DNA from: Acanthococcus lagerstroemiae
Lineage: Eukaryota; Arthropoda; Insecta; Hemiptera; Eriococcidae
Assembly (NCBI GenBank): GCA_031841125.1
Contig: CM063111.1
Coordinates: 53,939,535 to 54,003,534 of the forward strand
DNA length: 64,000 nt
Direction: 5' to 3'
The position numbers were made by a program, and so were the translations under genes. Shown here one piece after another: positions 13,401 through 28,400 of the stretch. Under the pieces are notes generated by a model. That model searched no databases and was not told the origin of the DNA. It saw only the letters and a list, made by a program, of their open reading frames with translations. Position 1 is the stretch's first letter; each line of letters opens with the position of its first letter.

Positions 13401-16400
13401 TTGTTGGATTTTCCAACTTACCTGACTGAAATGGTAAATTTTCCCAACTGCTGAGTAAAAAATCCCTACGGGGAGGAGGGTTGCCCCTCTCCTTATCGGT
13501 ACGTCCCTGGTGATTAATATACGAATGAAAAGTGATTAAAAACTTTTCCAACTGATCAGTTTCACATCACCTCAGAGGACAATATCTGAGATATTCAACA
13601 AACTAAAGTTAAGTCACTTTTCATGTCTGTCTGGTAGTTCTCAGTTCTGTAAACTGGAAATGTTGAAACTTACTTGCTTCTTCTGGTAGTCCTTCAACGC
13701 ATTTTCATACCCTTCTTCCAGCCTAGCAAACGCCATGTTCACTTCAGTCGTCCACCATATCTGAGATCCACATAACGAAGCCTGCGCCGGATAATCAAAC
13801 AGCCACTGTTCCCTCGGCTTTTCCTCGTAGCTCTGGGTACCTTCGGCGATGTAGTGCCTTATAGTCGACTGCATCGTACTTTGCAAATTACTTAACCATA
13901 TTTCGACCTGTATTTACACCGCCAATGGTGGTTAGAACTCTGGTTCCTCAGAGAATTCAGCTGGGTATGAAGCCTCTATTTATAACTACAAAATGTATAC
14001 GTACAGGTCCGCAACAATTGCAGGGATGATTAAATTCCACGTACTCGCCATCTTTTGCGTACATTCCAACCGCGTACTTGCTTTTCCCGTCGATGCTCGT
14101 GAATTTCAAAGACGCCATAGAGTCAAACAATTTTATCAAGTGCCTGTGCAGTACATGTAACAATTACATGTGACTTGAGCCCGATGCACAAAATCCCGCC
14201 AGTTACCTAGGTAACTAAAGGGGAACCAAGGGTAACTGACGGGTTTTTGGGTAATCTGAAAAGGTACTGAGGGTTGCAAATGGGTAACATTTCCGCGGGT
14301 AACTAGAGGGTAATTAAATCCCGCTAGTTACCCAGGTAATTAAATGGGAACCAAGGGTAACTGACGGATTCCTGGGGTAACTGAGGGTTGCAAATGGGTA
14401 ACTTACCCAGGTGACTAAAGGGGAACTAACGCGCTGACAGGTTTCTGGGTAATCTAAGGGTAACTGAGGGTAACTGAGGGTTGCAAATGGGTAACGTTTC
14501 CGCGGGTAACTAGGGTAACTGACTGCGCATCGGGAACTATGTATAAACCACTGAAATGTTCACAAGCTCGAGTTTGCTAATAGTAATACAGTATAAAGAA
14601 ACACTGTCGCAAGTAGACCACCCTAATTTTAACCTTTTCAGTCCCAGCCGAAAAAGAAAGTCTTGAAAATTTTCAAAAAATCCTGCTGAGATCACTAACA
14701 GTGTTTAAATCAGTTTAAACTGTCCGGCTGTGAGTAGTAGAGCTGAGGCCTTACTTTTCCGCTAGAGCTCGCTGCAGAGTGGCTATCAGCCACTGTATTT
14801 GTGGGTTTGTGGTTTTCAGTACCAGTGAGACAATATATCCCATCAAATAAACCCACTTGGACATATTGTCCCTCCCCATGGGGGAGGGGTTCAGAAATCC
14901 ATTTTAACGAATTTTGTTATATTGGAGTCTACTGAACAAGTTCAACCACAGGTTTGATTTCAAAATATTAAAAACAAAAGTACTTACAAAACATCTGTAG
15001 CCCCTTAACCTAGGATCAAAACAAAGATAAATTGTTAGTGAGCTTTGGGTTTGCCATTTTCTTGATGATCTGGCTACTTCTTCAGCCCCGATTAGGTTAG
15101 ATAACCCGGAGTCTACTGTAATTCCACTGGGGCACATTGTCTTCCACCCGCTAGAGAAGGGCGTTGGGGGTTCAAAAAATCCATTTCAGAGAGTTTTGTG
15201 TTCTTAGGGCCTACTGAACAACTTTCACCACAGATTTGGTTTCAAAGAAATTTCCCCGTTCTTGGGACCGAAAAGGTTAAGCAATACGTGGACTCGAAGC
15301 ATGTTGGTGGTACCAAAAGTACACGTCTTTGTACTCGAAAGGCCAACTCACCTTGTCACCAATTCAGGATTATTACCATTCGACAGAATGTCCAGCAAGT
15401 CAGCTGAAGAGACGAAATAGAAACGCGGAAACGCCAGTCTCTTGGTTTCCAGGTACTCGGCCAAAGCTTTTTCACAAATAGTTAGCTCTTTTTGCAATTC
15501 TGTAAGCTTTTCTATCAAGCCTGGTTTATTCGTCGCTTCGACTACATTCAGTGTTTTTGTCACCTCTTGCATCAAGCCCTGAAAAATCGTATTAAGGAAA
15601 TTTGTGACCATCACGAAATTAATGTGTTTGGTTAACATGTGAGTATTCGAAAATTCGTCAAACTATCCTTAAAGCACCGAATAGTTCAATTAGCACGTAT
15701 AAACCTGTTCACTCATTAGAAGGAAGAAAATTAACATGTTCAGCACATTTCTCTGCGGGTGATGAATTATTCAAAATCTCCTCCCCTCGATAGGGTCTAA
15801 GAAATAATCGGGTATGTCGCAATTCGAGATAATACGGCTGTCTCGCAGTCTATGACCCTCTTTACCTCTGGGAAGTAAGCCGTTTCCTCAGACTACATGC
15901 AAAAATGTCAACTAGTTACAAATCTGGAATGGGCTGAAGTATAGCAGATAATATTGTTACAACTTGATTTTCGGTTTTTTTTTTCCTGACTAACAATAGA
16001 AAGGTGAAACTTTCAGGTATGACACAGCAAAAGAATGCTAACTCATAAGCAACATATGAGCGGAAAATTTGTATTAGTAACAAATCTGAAACTTTTTTCA
16101 AATATTCCCAATACTTTATGAATCTGAATTGGCATACGAATTTCGGTTCCGCGAATATTGTATAATCAAGATCAACTCACTCGAAACTCTTCGTCGATAC
16201 GAATAAACGAAGAAGAATCCTCAGGCAGCTGCTTCTTGATATCTTCCGAACTCATGAAAATCGACTCCAAATGCAACCAGGTACGTTGAACCTCGAACCA
16301 AATGTTGATTACTTGATCAGCGATGCTGAGTGTGTGTTGCCATTGTGACACTTCGTTCAGGAAATGCGCTACGAACTTTGAGGTGATTAAATTTTGCAAT

Positions 16401-19400
16401 TGGACCTGCGCCAGGAGAATACATGTAACTTCAAAAATGAGTCGACCAGAAGTCATTTTATTAGAGAATTGATTCTGCTACTGGAGTAGTAGCTAAGCTT
16501 TGTAAAAGGAACACGGCACAAAATTGAACTCAAGCTTCAAGCATAATTTGTAGACCATAAGTGCAAATAGGAGTGCAAGGGGGCTTAGCTCCTATCTACA
16601 GAAAGCCCCAAAAGAACTAGAAAATTATACAAGCAAAAGAATTTTAGCATTATTTTAATACTTGTTAGCCTTCACAAGTCCCCCCCCCCCCATTGTAGCT
16701 CGGGAATCACTCTTATGTAGTAGACTGAAGTTCAAAAGAATTTAAGCTATCAACAAAATCACTATTACGAAGTCCAATGCTGTGTAATTATGAACAAGAA
16801 TAAAAAAATTCCTTTAGGAATGACTTTGGAATGAGGAAAACGTGAGCAAGTCCGCATTAAAGGAAACTGATGTTTTCCATCTCAAAACTAATTGGCAAGC
16901 AAAATCACCTTCTTGCGTCGCTACACATACCAAGACGAGGAAGTGAGGGCTGAAGGAAGGAAGCGCGTCCGGCTGGGGTGCACCCGAATTCCATATTAAT
17001 GCTGGGTGAGCGTTGCCTCGGTCAGTAAGGTGTCCCATGGTGGCCCTGGCAGGACAGCGCAAATCCAAAGTGCAGAGGCGAAATGGAAGCCCGGGCCAGC
17101 CTCGGTGCGTCTCCCTGGTCACTGATGCAATACTCGAAAGGGTAGTTTCCGTGGCCAGGTGTGCGGTGTCTGGGGAGCCACTCTGGCATGCGTGCATCGC
17201 CATACGCTCCACCAAACATTACAATTGTCAAGTAAAATTGAAGCTTTCTATTGTTATTTTTTTATTTTTTATTTCTTCATTTACCCATTAGTTTTCAATT
17301 TTACCGCTGGAACAATCGAAAAGAATTCTACGTATTCCTGTTGGGAAATAGACACATCTGTCCTATTTGGGTGAATTGGGCACACAAATATTTGAATAGT
17401 GTCAACTAGATAATTACTGAATGAGAAGACCCACGAGAGTCAAAAAAGGGATCCGACCATCGAAAGTGACTTACTACAAGGACACAGACCAACAGTAACA
17501 ATTTTTGACATTTTCATGCCTTTACTTTGGCACACAACCCGGAAAAACGTTACTTTCACGCGTTACGCGTTACATTTGAGCAGGAAGTCAGTCGACTGGA
17601 CTGACTGGAATGACTGGCTTAACTGACAGACTGACTGACTGACTGACTCAACACTTCATTCGCCTGCGAGTACCACACGCCTTGTATCAGTCTGTATTCC
17701 CATGCGAGCATCGCGTTCCTTGTACCAGCCTCCGAGCACTACGCTCTGCTAGTGCATCATTTTGCAGACGAGTCTGCAACCACGGGAGAGCATTTTCATG
17801 TCTGCTTCGTGGATTGCGCTGACATGAGAATGTCGTCGTCCGCTATACGCTCCGCAGTGCATGTTGCGCTCCATATTTTTTACGCGTTCATTTTTTGGAC
17901 CCCACGTTCGCTGGGCAAAGACCTTCTCATGTCGGCGCAGTCCGCGAAGCAGACATGAAAATGCTCTCCCGTGGTTGCAGACTCGTCTGCAAGATGATGC
18001 ACTAGCAGAGCGTAGTGCTCGCAGGCTGGTACAAGGAACGTGATGCTCGCATGGGAATACAGGCCGATACAAGGAATATGGTACTCGCAGGCGAATGAAG
18101 TGTTCAGTCAGTCATTTGTAGGCTTCAGGACTGTCGCTTCCTGCCAAAGTCCATTCTGGCAGGGCCTAACCAATACCTCGCTTGGGGAGCCCCGCCCCTT
18201 CCCCACCCCAAGAAACAGATAGATCACCTTTGAAATTGAGACCTACTGGTCCATAAATTTTAGAAATGTTTATTTAATGTCTGTAGTCTTCTGCAGTTGT
18301 ACCTTACTCATATGAAATTACAGCATCAGTTCTAGGTAAGGATTATTAGAGAAAATTTTAATCGTACTAGGAAAGAAAACACTTTTCGGCCTGATCACCT
18401 TGCGACCCAATGCTTCAGCGTGGCTAACTAACTGTACTCTTTCAACCTCAAACTTGGGTTAGCAAATCAGTCCCTCCAATATTCCGAATATCAGGCACAA
18501 AAAAGTCTAGGTTTCTTGTAGATAAAAGATGTTCGATATGGTTTTGTCTGTTTGTCAGTCTGTTTCCGATGAGGTAGCAGAGAAGGGGTGTGCATCAGTC
18601 CGAAATAACCGATTGACAATTTGTTCTTCTGGTTTCTGGCGGCTTGTTGGTTAGTCTGTTTGTCTCACTGGTTATATTTCGGTCCGGCTTATTCGGCAGC
18701 AACAACCTGTTCCCCAACTCTTCAGATTTTCGATAATCCCAGAGTTTTATCCCGTAGGTGTTGAAGGTAGATAGTGGTGAAGGATGCTCAATAACTTGTA
18801 CCTGATTCTCCTCCAGCGTTTCGATCAGTTCTTCACTGGCTCGCAGCAAAACGTGATTAGTTCTCGAGTGTACCTCCTGCTGAAACTCCATCCGAGACCA
18901 AGTGCTATCCAGCTCACGTAGGATTTTTTCCATCGACATTTCCTTTACTGCTTTGTCTACTATATTCTTAACCTCCTCTTCACATTCGTGCAGATTTAAC
19001 GCCAGTAGTTCTGCTAGAGTTGTACTCTCGTTCATAATAAACTGAACCTAGAATCAGGAGCGGATCAAAAAGAATTACTGCACAGTTTACGACCAAATCA
19101 ACACATTGTGAACTAGGTACCTATGAAAATTACGATTTTGTGTAGCGGTGTTACCAACAACTGCATAATAAACCTAGATACCTACTATAGGAGTAAAAAT
19201 ATGCCTACTGAACATGAAAAGTTTGGTTTCATTCACAAATAGTAGATACCAACTAATGAAATAGAGATTTTCGATGACAGAAAGTGCGAGTAAAATTTAA
19301 AAATTAATAACTAAACTAACAACAGTTAGAAAATTGAGTGCACGGAGTAACAAATAAAGATACTGGCTCGTTTTGAATTAATGAAAACGAAGCCCAATAT

Positions 19401-22400
19401 AAAATCAAATTCTGTAGATTCTCGCAAAACGAAAATACTGAATTGCAAAATAATGATCAACTTGACGGTACATAAATAGATATTACATGTGTAATGGAAT
19501 CAGATGATAGGTAAATGCAGTCTTTCTTTCTACCTCATGACTACCAAATAGATCTAAAGAACAACGAATACACGTAATCCAGTTATCTCGACACAAAATT
19601 ATACTGACAAAAATGTTCTCTATTACTGCCATTTAGAAATTATTAGACTTTATTACAAATCTCCACGATTTTGTACATTGTAAATAACAAAACTAAGCTT
19701 TAGCCAATAACTACATTAGTAGCGTGAGTAAGAAAAGTTTTGAGATATAATATTACACTTGTATACAAATACTGATGACAGAATGTAAATAGATGAGTAG
19801 ATAGGTACTTCATTATAAGTTTTACCACCATTCATCCCTATTCGACAAATAACTATAAATTATTATTGGAGAACTTGAATGAAATACAGATGCAAATAAT
19901 ACTGTCGTCCCTGTCTACACTATAAGAATCATACACAACATATTTCAGTTATGCAATAATAAGAAGTCTCCAGACGACCCGTTTCTGACCCAAATTACCT
20001 AAAAATTGACTGTATCTTCCAAAAAATTGTGATTTGTTTCTGGCCTAAAACTATTTGAAAATTAACTATTTCCAAAAAACTATCCAAAATTCTTGTCCCA
20101 TCTAACTTTATGAGCAGAAATACTTGATTAAGACATAAGGCACTCAGTACAAACTGTAAAAATTTTATCAAAGTAAAATTAAAAATGAAACTACACGGTA
20201 CACTTGTAGATGTTCTTCAAAAATCCTACTTTCTAATTTACACTGCACCAACACTTAACAAAGAAAGCTCTAGTCATGGATAGATACAGAACACACTCGC
20301 TTAGATAACACAGACCTAATGAAGGGAAGTCTTCATATACTTACTGATAGTGAAAGATTTTCAGTTAAGCTCTGTAACAACCAATGGTTTCATTCAGAAT
20401 CATTTTGAGCTTCTAATAATAATTACAACAATTATATAGGTAAGAGAATTAAAAAAAAAATTATAAGAAATTAGTGCGCTGTATATTACAGTGGCCCTTG
20501 CTGCTGAGTTTTACCGATGATGGAGACGTGCAGTCTCCCTGTACAGTTCTTAAGAATTTACATTATCAGTGAACATGAACACACTGAAAATCTACAGCGT
20601 AGCTTTGTGATCAAATCTGGTTGATTTTATTTCTATAAACGCAATTATTTACTCTCGATTAATCCAAGTCAAGTAATTTATGTACATTCTTTCATTTTTA
20701 GGCATAAAATTATTTATGACATTGTAAAATTCAAATTATTTTCATTTTATGTCAAGATATAAAAAAATCTGAGCAGTTGATTTGGCAGAATAAAAAACAC
20801 AACGTGATTGTGATACATACATTAAAATATGTACATTGTATAAAGAAGGCAATGGTGAAAAAATTTGACTATGCACACACTTGAAGAAACGGTGTGGTAC
20901 CAAATGAATATTTATATCAATCATTAATGTCACGCGATTTCAGCAGCTCACAGCAGTCTATAACATCCGCAGGAAAGTTGCTTATTGATAGGTATTCGTT
21001 AAAATTATGGAGAATAAATATTACCTTAGTAGATTTCATCAGTTGCTGCCAATGCCTTTCTCGGATAGCTGGATTTTGCAGTTCACTTACTGCTTTCAGC
21101 GAAGTGAGCATGTTCTTTACTGTTCTTTCCAGAATAATGTAAGTTTCCCACGATCGCATTTCTTTATCCAGTGCTATAACATATTCGTATTTTGTATATC
21201 GTGCTTTTTGCTTAATAACTTATTTACAATGCAAAAAACAGGTAGTTCCACTGTGCAAACTTGCCAAAGGTACTTATTAAACTTATGTAAACCTGAACTA
21301 GATGCGTCCTCGTTAGTTAGGTGAGCCTTGGTTACATATCGAGCCGTACCCAACGCGCCTCAGGAAATTTCATCGAGAAGGCGATTCAGTACACAACTTT
21401 TACCAAAACTATGGGGTACCGCTGATGTTCAACCGAAAGTACCGCCATCCTTATTAGTCAGCCCTCTTTACTTATGACAATCAGATCTCCTTCTCTCCAA
21501 GCAAAAGTACGGCCATCCCCTCTGCAGGGTCAGCCTTCTCTACTGAAACAGAGAACTCTCAGGCTACATGAAAGATTCCACTAACTAACGATAACGATAC
21601 AATATCTTAATGTCCTCTCCCACTGGACAGATAAATCGACAGCAGCTCGAATACACGAGGGAGTAGACGAAGGCGTAGAGCGGAAGAGGGCCAAAAGTAC
21701 TGTAACGGGAAATGACAATAGTACAGACACAAGAAAAGGACAAGAGTGACTCCAGCGCGGGTCAAAGAATACGAGTACAAACATAACCTCTATATCTTTA
21801 GGTAAGAATAACTCGGTACAAAGAATGTTTATCAGGCGAAACTAATCAAATTTTTGTTTAAAAAATGACCACTTGGCAAGCTTGTAACATCTACTGTATC
21901 GAGTTTCTACCTCTGATTTCTTTGGCGAATTTCTTGCACTCGATGTCCATGGTTTCAACATCTACTTTTCTCCACGGTGTTTTTTTCCAGTTCTCAATGT
22001 AGTTATTGACTAAATAGAAATAATCCCATAGTTGCTGCAAAAATACAATTCAAATGAGGACCTGTAAATTTTGAATCTATACTTATAGTTGAAGTGTGTG
22101 TCAAATGTTATATTAATCTGGAATGAAACTTACCGCTCAAGTAATAGATATATTGTACAAACAATTTTCAAATGTTAATCCATTTTCAATGCTTTACATT
22201 TATCTTGCTACTGTAAGATAAATGTAAAGTAATAAAGAGGGGCTAACCAGGGATGTTCCCATAGGGTGGGCTACCGGGGCTCAGCCCCGTCTCAAGAATT
22301 TTTAGGAAAATCGAGGAAGGGCTCAGCCCCTCCTCGAGAAATTACCTAAAATAAACAAAATTCAGTCTTGTAAAATCAAAAATTCATCAAGATACTAGTC

Positions 22401-25400
22401 GATGATTAGACTTTGAAAAGTGTAATGCAAAAAAGTCCGACTTCAGCGTTACTATTGATCCCTGTTGTAATTTTATAGTGTTGTTAATTGTTGCATAATA
22501 TTTTTTTGCTGTTACATTTTTACGTCTCCTTAACCTGCCACACTGATAGTGATAAAAATACTCAGGATTTTTTTTTAAATGTATTTCGTCTGTAATTATT
22601 TTAAATTTTAATCCATTTTGTTGAAAAAAAATTTTTTGTACTTTTTATAATTTTATTGCGGTTTTATTGCGAATTTATAAACGATGACCTATTTTGAAGC
22701 GTTATTTTTGTTTTGTTTGAGAGGAAGTCCTACAGGGGTTTTATACACAATACAAAAAGGAAATAATTGAAGTAAAACGTTTTTCCGAAAGACTCGCTTT
22801 ATTAAAGATTAGAATCAACGAAAACAAAGTACTATCTATCTTTCAGGTATATGTATGCCCCCAATTTGTCGGCCACTAAAGAGTTCCACTATCATTGGCT
22901 GCATACGAATTTAGTCCCGAAAGGGTAATGTCACACCCGAGTATAGTCTGGGCGTGATTCCGAGTTTAGTCCGTGCAAGCATTCAGTTTCGTCCCGTAAC
23001 TTTATAGGCGCCTGCGAGTAGGTAGTAGGCTATTCTTTCATCTACATAGAAGAGAATGTAACACGTCTAGCGCGCACCTGGAATATTTAAAACGTGTTTC
23101 CTTTAAACTGATGGTGGCATCGGATTCAGCGTGAAAAAATAGACCTAAAAACATATTCGTGTGTGTCCGGAAAATTTGCTAAAAAAATATATAAAAATAA
23201 AAGTAGCGGAAATATTACAGAAACTTTTAAATTGTTTTTCTCACAAGTTAGGTTTTTATGTTGCCGTGTTTGAAGTGCTGTAACTCTACGAATTTTCATC
23301 GGATCTCAATAATTTTTTTAAATTCTCAGTGGAATGTGATGCATCCGATGAGCGTATTGTCTCAAAATCGCTTTTTCCGCAACAAGCCTCGGTATGTCAG
23401 ATCGCATCACATTTATCTACAGGGTTAACTATTTTTTACATCCACAGATCTTGGAGAGACTCAAGTGAATGAAATTCAAGTCTTATCAAATAAACTACAT
23501 ATCTCGAAGAATTGTACAACTTATTCCTTTCCCAGGACGTGCCGAAGCGGCAGACAATAGGTCTCTCTTAATATCATGAATTTTGGGTCTAAAATCACCC
23601 CACTCGAGGCATAATTTTTCAAGATATAAACGTATGGAAAAATCATCAATTAGTCTAGTTCACAGATATATATTACTTCGTAAAAGGCTAGATGCATAAC
23701 AACGGAAAAAGCGAGAGAAGACGGTTACCTAGCTGCTCCTGCGCCTGTAGGCAGAAGCAGTTAAACGTTATTGTAAAATTAATCATCTGCATATCGAATG
23801 AACGTCATTGCCTTCTTGTTTTTATTTCCGCTTAATTCTTTACTGAATTCCATTATTCTGTATTCTGTTGTTTCTTCGACTGTGAAGACAAAATTCTAAT
23901 AAATTTGGCCTGAATTCCTTGTTCATTATGTGCATTCCAGAGGTAATTGAGGTGGACGAAATCGAATGCTTTTTGAAAGTCAACCAGTAGTACTCGTATA
24001 TACAACGGAATGTTGTAATATTGTATTCATTACATTTTTCTATCAGCTGATTTATTATAAAAATGTGGTGGGCCGTTGACCTCCTTTTTCGAAATCCTGC
24101 TTGTTCCTGATTTTGATTTGAGTCCAACTGATTATACATTCTATTTTTTAATAATTTAGCGAATAGTTTCGAAACATTTGAAGTAAGACTGATCGGTCTG
24201 CAATTACCGAAGTCTTTCCTGTCTCCTTTTTCAAATAATAGGATGATTTCCCATAACCCCCATTGCACAGGTATCTCTTCCGACTCGAGAATCCAATTAA
24301 AGATGCAGGTCAATGGGGTAGTTCGTTCGTCTTTGAATAATTTCAGGCATTTGTTCTTCTCTATCCCATCGGGCCCCACGGCTCTCCCGCTTTTCAGACC
24401 AGCAAGAACTTGGGCACTCTCATCTTCCAGGAATGGAGGGATATCTTCTTTATTCCTGTACATTGGTTCCATATCCATCTTACAAACACTCCCTCCTCAC
24501 TGTATAGGTTAGCATAGAATTTCGTTGCTTCATCGGTAATTCCGATCCTAGCTACCACCTCCGGTCCCATTGGGTTCTTAATGGCAGGGAGCAAACATTT
24601 ACAATCCATACGTTCTTTTTTAGCTTGTTTGGTAGAACCTAAATCCTCTAAAATTTCCGACAAAACTCTAAATTCTTTTTTAAATCACTTCTGATCATTT
24701 TCCGGGTCAATTTTCTACATTCACTTAGTTCTATATTTTGCCTTAACGTTTTATTACCTATTTTCGCCTAACTGTTCCTTTTTTCACAAAGTTTTAAGGT
24801 TTCTGATGACAAGGTTCTATCGAACTTATTTTTTAAGATAACTGTTTCAAATTTTTTAATTGCTTCTGTTAAAATTTTCATTAGACCATATTGTATCGAT
24901 CTTGAATACTATTGTCCTGAGTTTTCCAATTTTTTGTTTGTTTTTTAATTCTTGTTTTGCCTCGAAAATTTTGCTGTCAGGAATGTTTTTGTTTTTCGAA
25001 GATTTTTTACCAACAGAGTTTTTTACTAATAATCTTTCTAGAATCACCAATTGAATTTTTAGTGGTCGATGGTCTGATGAGAAACCCAAATTCTTTACTA
25101 CCTTAACATCCTTCACAATTTTTTTGTCATTGCTCAGGCAATAATCAATTTCATTTTTTGTTTTATTGTCTGGGGATAACCAAGTCCATTTATCTTTTCC
25201 CCTCTTTTTGTAAAGTGTGTTCATAATTTTTAAATTTTCTTTTGCAGCAAAATTGTTCAAAATTTCCCCATTTGAATTTGAATTTTCACTTGAGCAAAAC
25301 TGCCCCAGATAGCGAAAATTTACATTTGCGTCTTCCTTTCCTAGTTTCACATTAAAGTCGCCAATCACTAAAGTGTAATACTCCTTTTTGTTATTGACCA

Positions 25401-28400
25401 CTTGTGTTAATTGATTATAAAATTCTCCAGTTGATTCCGTCTGCCTGCATGGTGGGGGCATAGACCTGTACAATGAGGAGGTTTTTTGTCTTACTGATTT
25501 CCAGTTTTACCAAACCAATTCTATCTGATATACTCCTGACTTGTTTGACTTTACTGGTCCATTTATTAGAAATGTAAAATCCTATACCACGATGACCCTT
25601 GGTTTGCCCGCTATAAAATAAAGAATTCCCATTTTTTCGCTGCATTAATGTTTTGCCCAAAATTCTAGTTTCTGCAATGCCCACAATATCAAATTCGATC
25701 CTCTCCCAAGATTTTTCAAATTCAAAGAGCCTTTCCGCGCTAGCTATACCTTAGTTAAAAGTAAATACATTTAAATTTAGCCCCGTATTCCTTCTTTTCG
25801 TTTTCCCCTGATCTAGAATTCTTGAATGTTGCCCTGTTACCACGAGACACCAGCCATTAAACATGATTGAGGAATAATCAAACACTGAAATGTTGAATCG
25901 ATGGACAACGATGATATTACTATACTTTTCACACTTCTCAGTCGAAGAAACAACATAATAGGTACAGAATAATGGAATTCAGTAAAGAATTAGGTGGAAA
26001 TAAAAACAAGAAAGTGGTCACCATTATTCATTTTTACCTAGCAAAAACAAAAGTGACATACATAGGATATACAAAAATACGAGTTCAGAGCGGGCACTTC
26101 GCGTCTCTCCTTATTAAAACTTAATAATCGATACCCGATCTATTAATTAACGATCTGCAGAAATTGACTATCACTACTTCCTAACTACATTTACCTACCG
26201 GATCGAAAACGTATGAGAACATTATTCATGAATGTGCCTGTAAACTGGTCGCTTTTTTCAGTCTTCAAGTACCGTCTTTTCTCCCAAATTTTATATTTAG
26301 GTCTCAGTAAGAGGTCACAGGATGTACGACTTCCAACAGTTGCTGGTTAATCAGTCTGGTCTCTAGTGCTTGTGTAATTACGCAATTGGTAAAACGTAAA
26401 ACTTTTTTGGTCAAAAATAATAGGCGAGTCCAAGCAATCCTTTTGGTTTAATTTCATGATTTAGAAGATTTTATTTTTCGTATTACCTCCAGGGTCAGAT
26501 TGGCTATAGGGAATACCGGGAAAATTCTTGGGGGGTTGGTAGGTTGGTAGACTCACCCGAAAAAATCTGTGGGGCGATGTGCTAGGGCTATATTTTCCCG
26601 TAAGCTTTTTAAGACCCAATCCAGCCCTGATTACCACAATCCAGTTTTCATAATATACATAAACTTCCCCATCTATCAACAGTTATAACGCTTATACTTA
26701 CGAACTTCATTATTTTACTCGGATAAAGTACCTTGAAAGATAAATATTCTCTAACCTTACGATCAACGCAACATAAGCAATGTAACCTTCAGCCTACACG
26801 CGCAGGAGACGTTATGCAACATATATACATTTATATATATACATTTATATATATACCATTTGGATAGTTCTTATAACACTGAGTAAAAAATGGCATGTTA
26901 CGCATCTAGACTTTCTGCTGTATATCTGTGGTCTAGTTACACAGTACCGGTCATTTATTGATAAAGATGATATTCTTTAGTCACACGTATATTAAAGTAA
27001 AATTTTGGTTTAGTACAAAATTACGTTTCAATCATCAAATTTGGTTTTTTTTGGCAATTAAAATTGTCCAGATATCTGTACTATTACATAAATAATCATT
27101 AATCTGCAAAAATCCCGCCATATGCTACAGGACGTGTGTGTGACAGTGCCCGTTGAGACCAATCCCCTAACGTCAGTGACGCTGCTAATGTATTTAGTTC
27201 TACAGCGGACTTAGCGGTTTTAATTATAGCATCGACATTTTGGGATTGTTTTAACGGTAGAATCTTTAACGGGTGAAACATTTTTGGTTCCATATTTGAC
27301 CAAATATGAAATGGTAGGTGGTATTGATGAGAAATATTTCTGATTGGTTAAAATTATTGACTCCTCCATTACAGTATCACTTTTCCAAGTCACAGTGGTG
27401 CCACACAATGTAAAATAAGTTGACAATTTTTGTTATTTTTTTCATTTCAGAGAAAAAAAGTTGAGCGGTGAAAAGAGGAGTGTATCTTCTTTGCCACACA
27501 TGAAGAAAGTGCATATCGTCGTTCCTGCAGAACACATATGCTTTTCAAAACTATACGAGAATTCACCCCACTGGTCTGATTGTACTCTCCCGGGCTCCCG
27601 TACTCACTATTCTCGATCGTCATTTACATTGCACAACTTATCCATATTTGAACTTGTGAAATTAAAAAATGTTCTGTCTTTAACTAAAGAAAGCAAAATT
27701 ACCTTCAGTAATCTCAGTTCCCGTCTGCACTGTTTTAATGGTTTGAACTCCGGCATGTTTACTTCGAACAGCGACGCAGACTCCTGAATTTTCTTCATTT
27801 CCAATTCATACGCCGAAATTTCTTCGTGCGCCTCTTGTATAAGTTCGTATGGATCCGGACAATCGTATCTAAATACCAAAAACGTGGTATCATCGCTTGA
27901 ATGGAGTAGATGAAAAAAAAAATCATCTTCAACCTTTCAACATTGGAGAACTAGAGGAATTTCATGTCAAATATACCGGTTCCCCCTTTTCGGGAAAAAC
28001 TCACTTGAAAAATGGCAGCTTTTTGAATCTTTCTTTGTAATGCGACTGGCGATTATCGAACACCGTAATTTTACGTCTGATATTTAACACTTCCGCCGCT
28101 TGCAAAGGTGCGACCAACTGCTTCACGTTTAAGGCAATTTTTTTGGTGTTGTTCCACTGCTCGGGTAATTCCTGTAAACGAACCACGAATATAAAATATG
28201 TCATTTAGTATAATATTTCAATTCCTTTCCAGCACTCCAAAAGGTGTACATGTTTCCAGAAACGATTAATAACGGACATGCTATCCAATTGTCCATGTAG
28301 TGTTTATACCCGAATTGTTATCAAAGTGAAACATTAGTGCTTCTTTCGAAACATTTTTTTGAACACGTTCATCCCCATGCGGCCAAACAAAGGGGTCACG

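Noticed and set aside
16814..17291. Overlapping frames of 69-133 codons on both strands
   Set aside because: They fall in the LINE tail repeat, which is non-coding in its other copies.
17749..18072. Overlapping open frames of 60-107 codons
   Set aside because: They are read from the arms of a fold-back and repeat each other in inverse.
22249..22470. Possible hAT element starting CAGGGATGTTCCC
   Set aside because: No matching inverted end or target duplication was found; a CCCTG near 22465 has a different flank.
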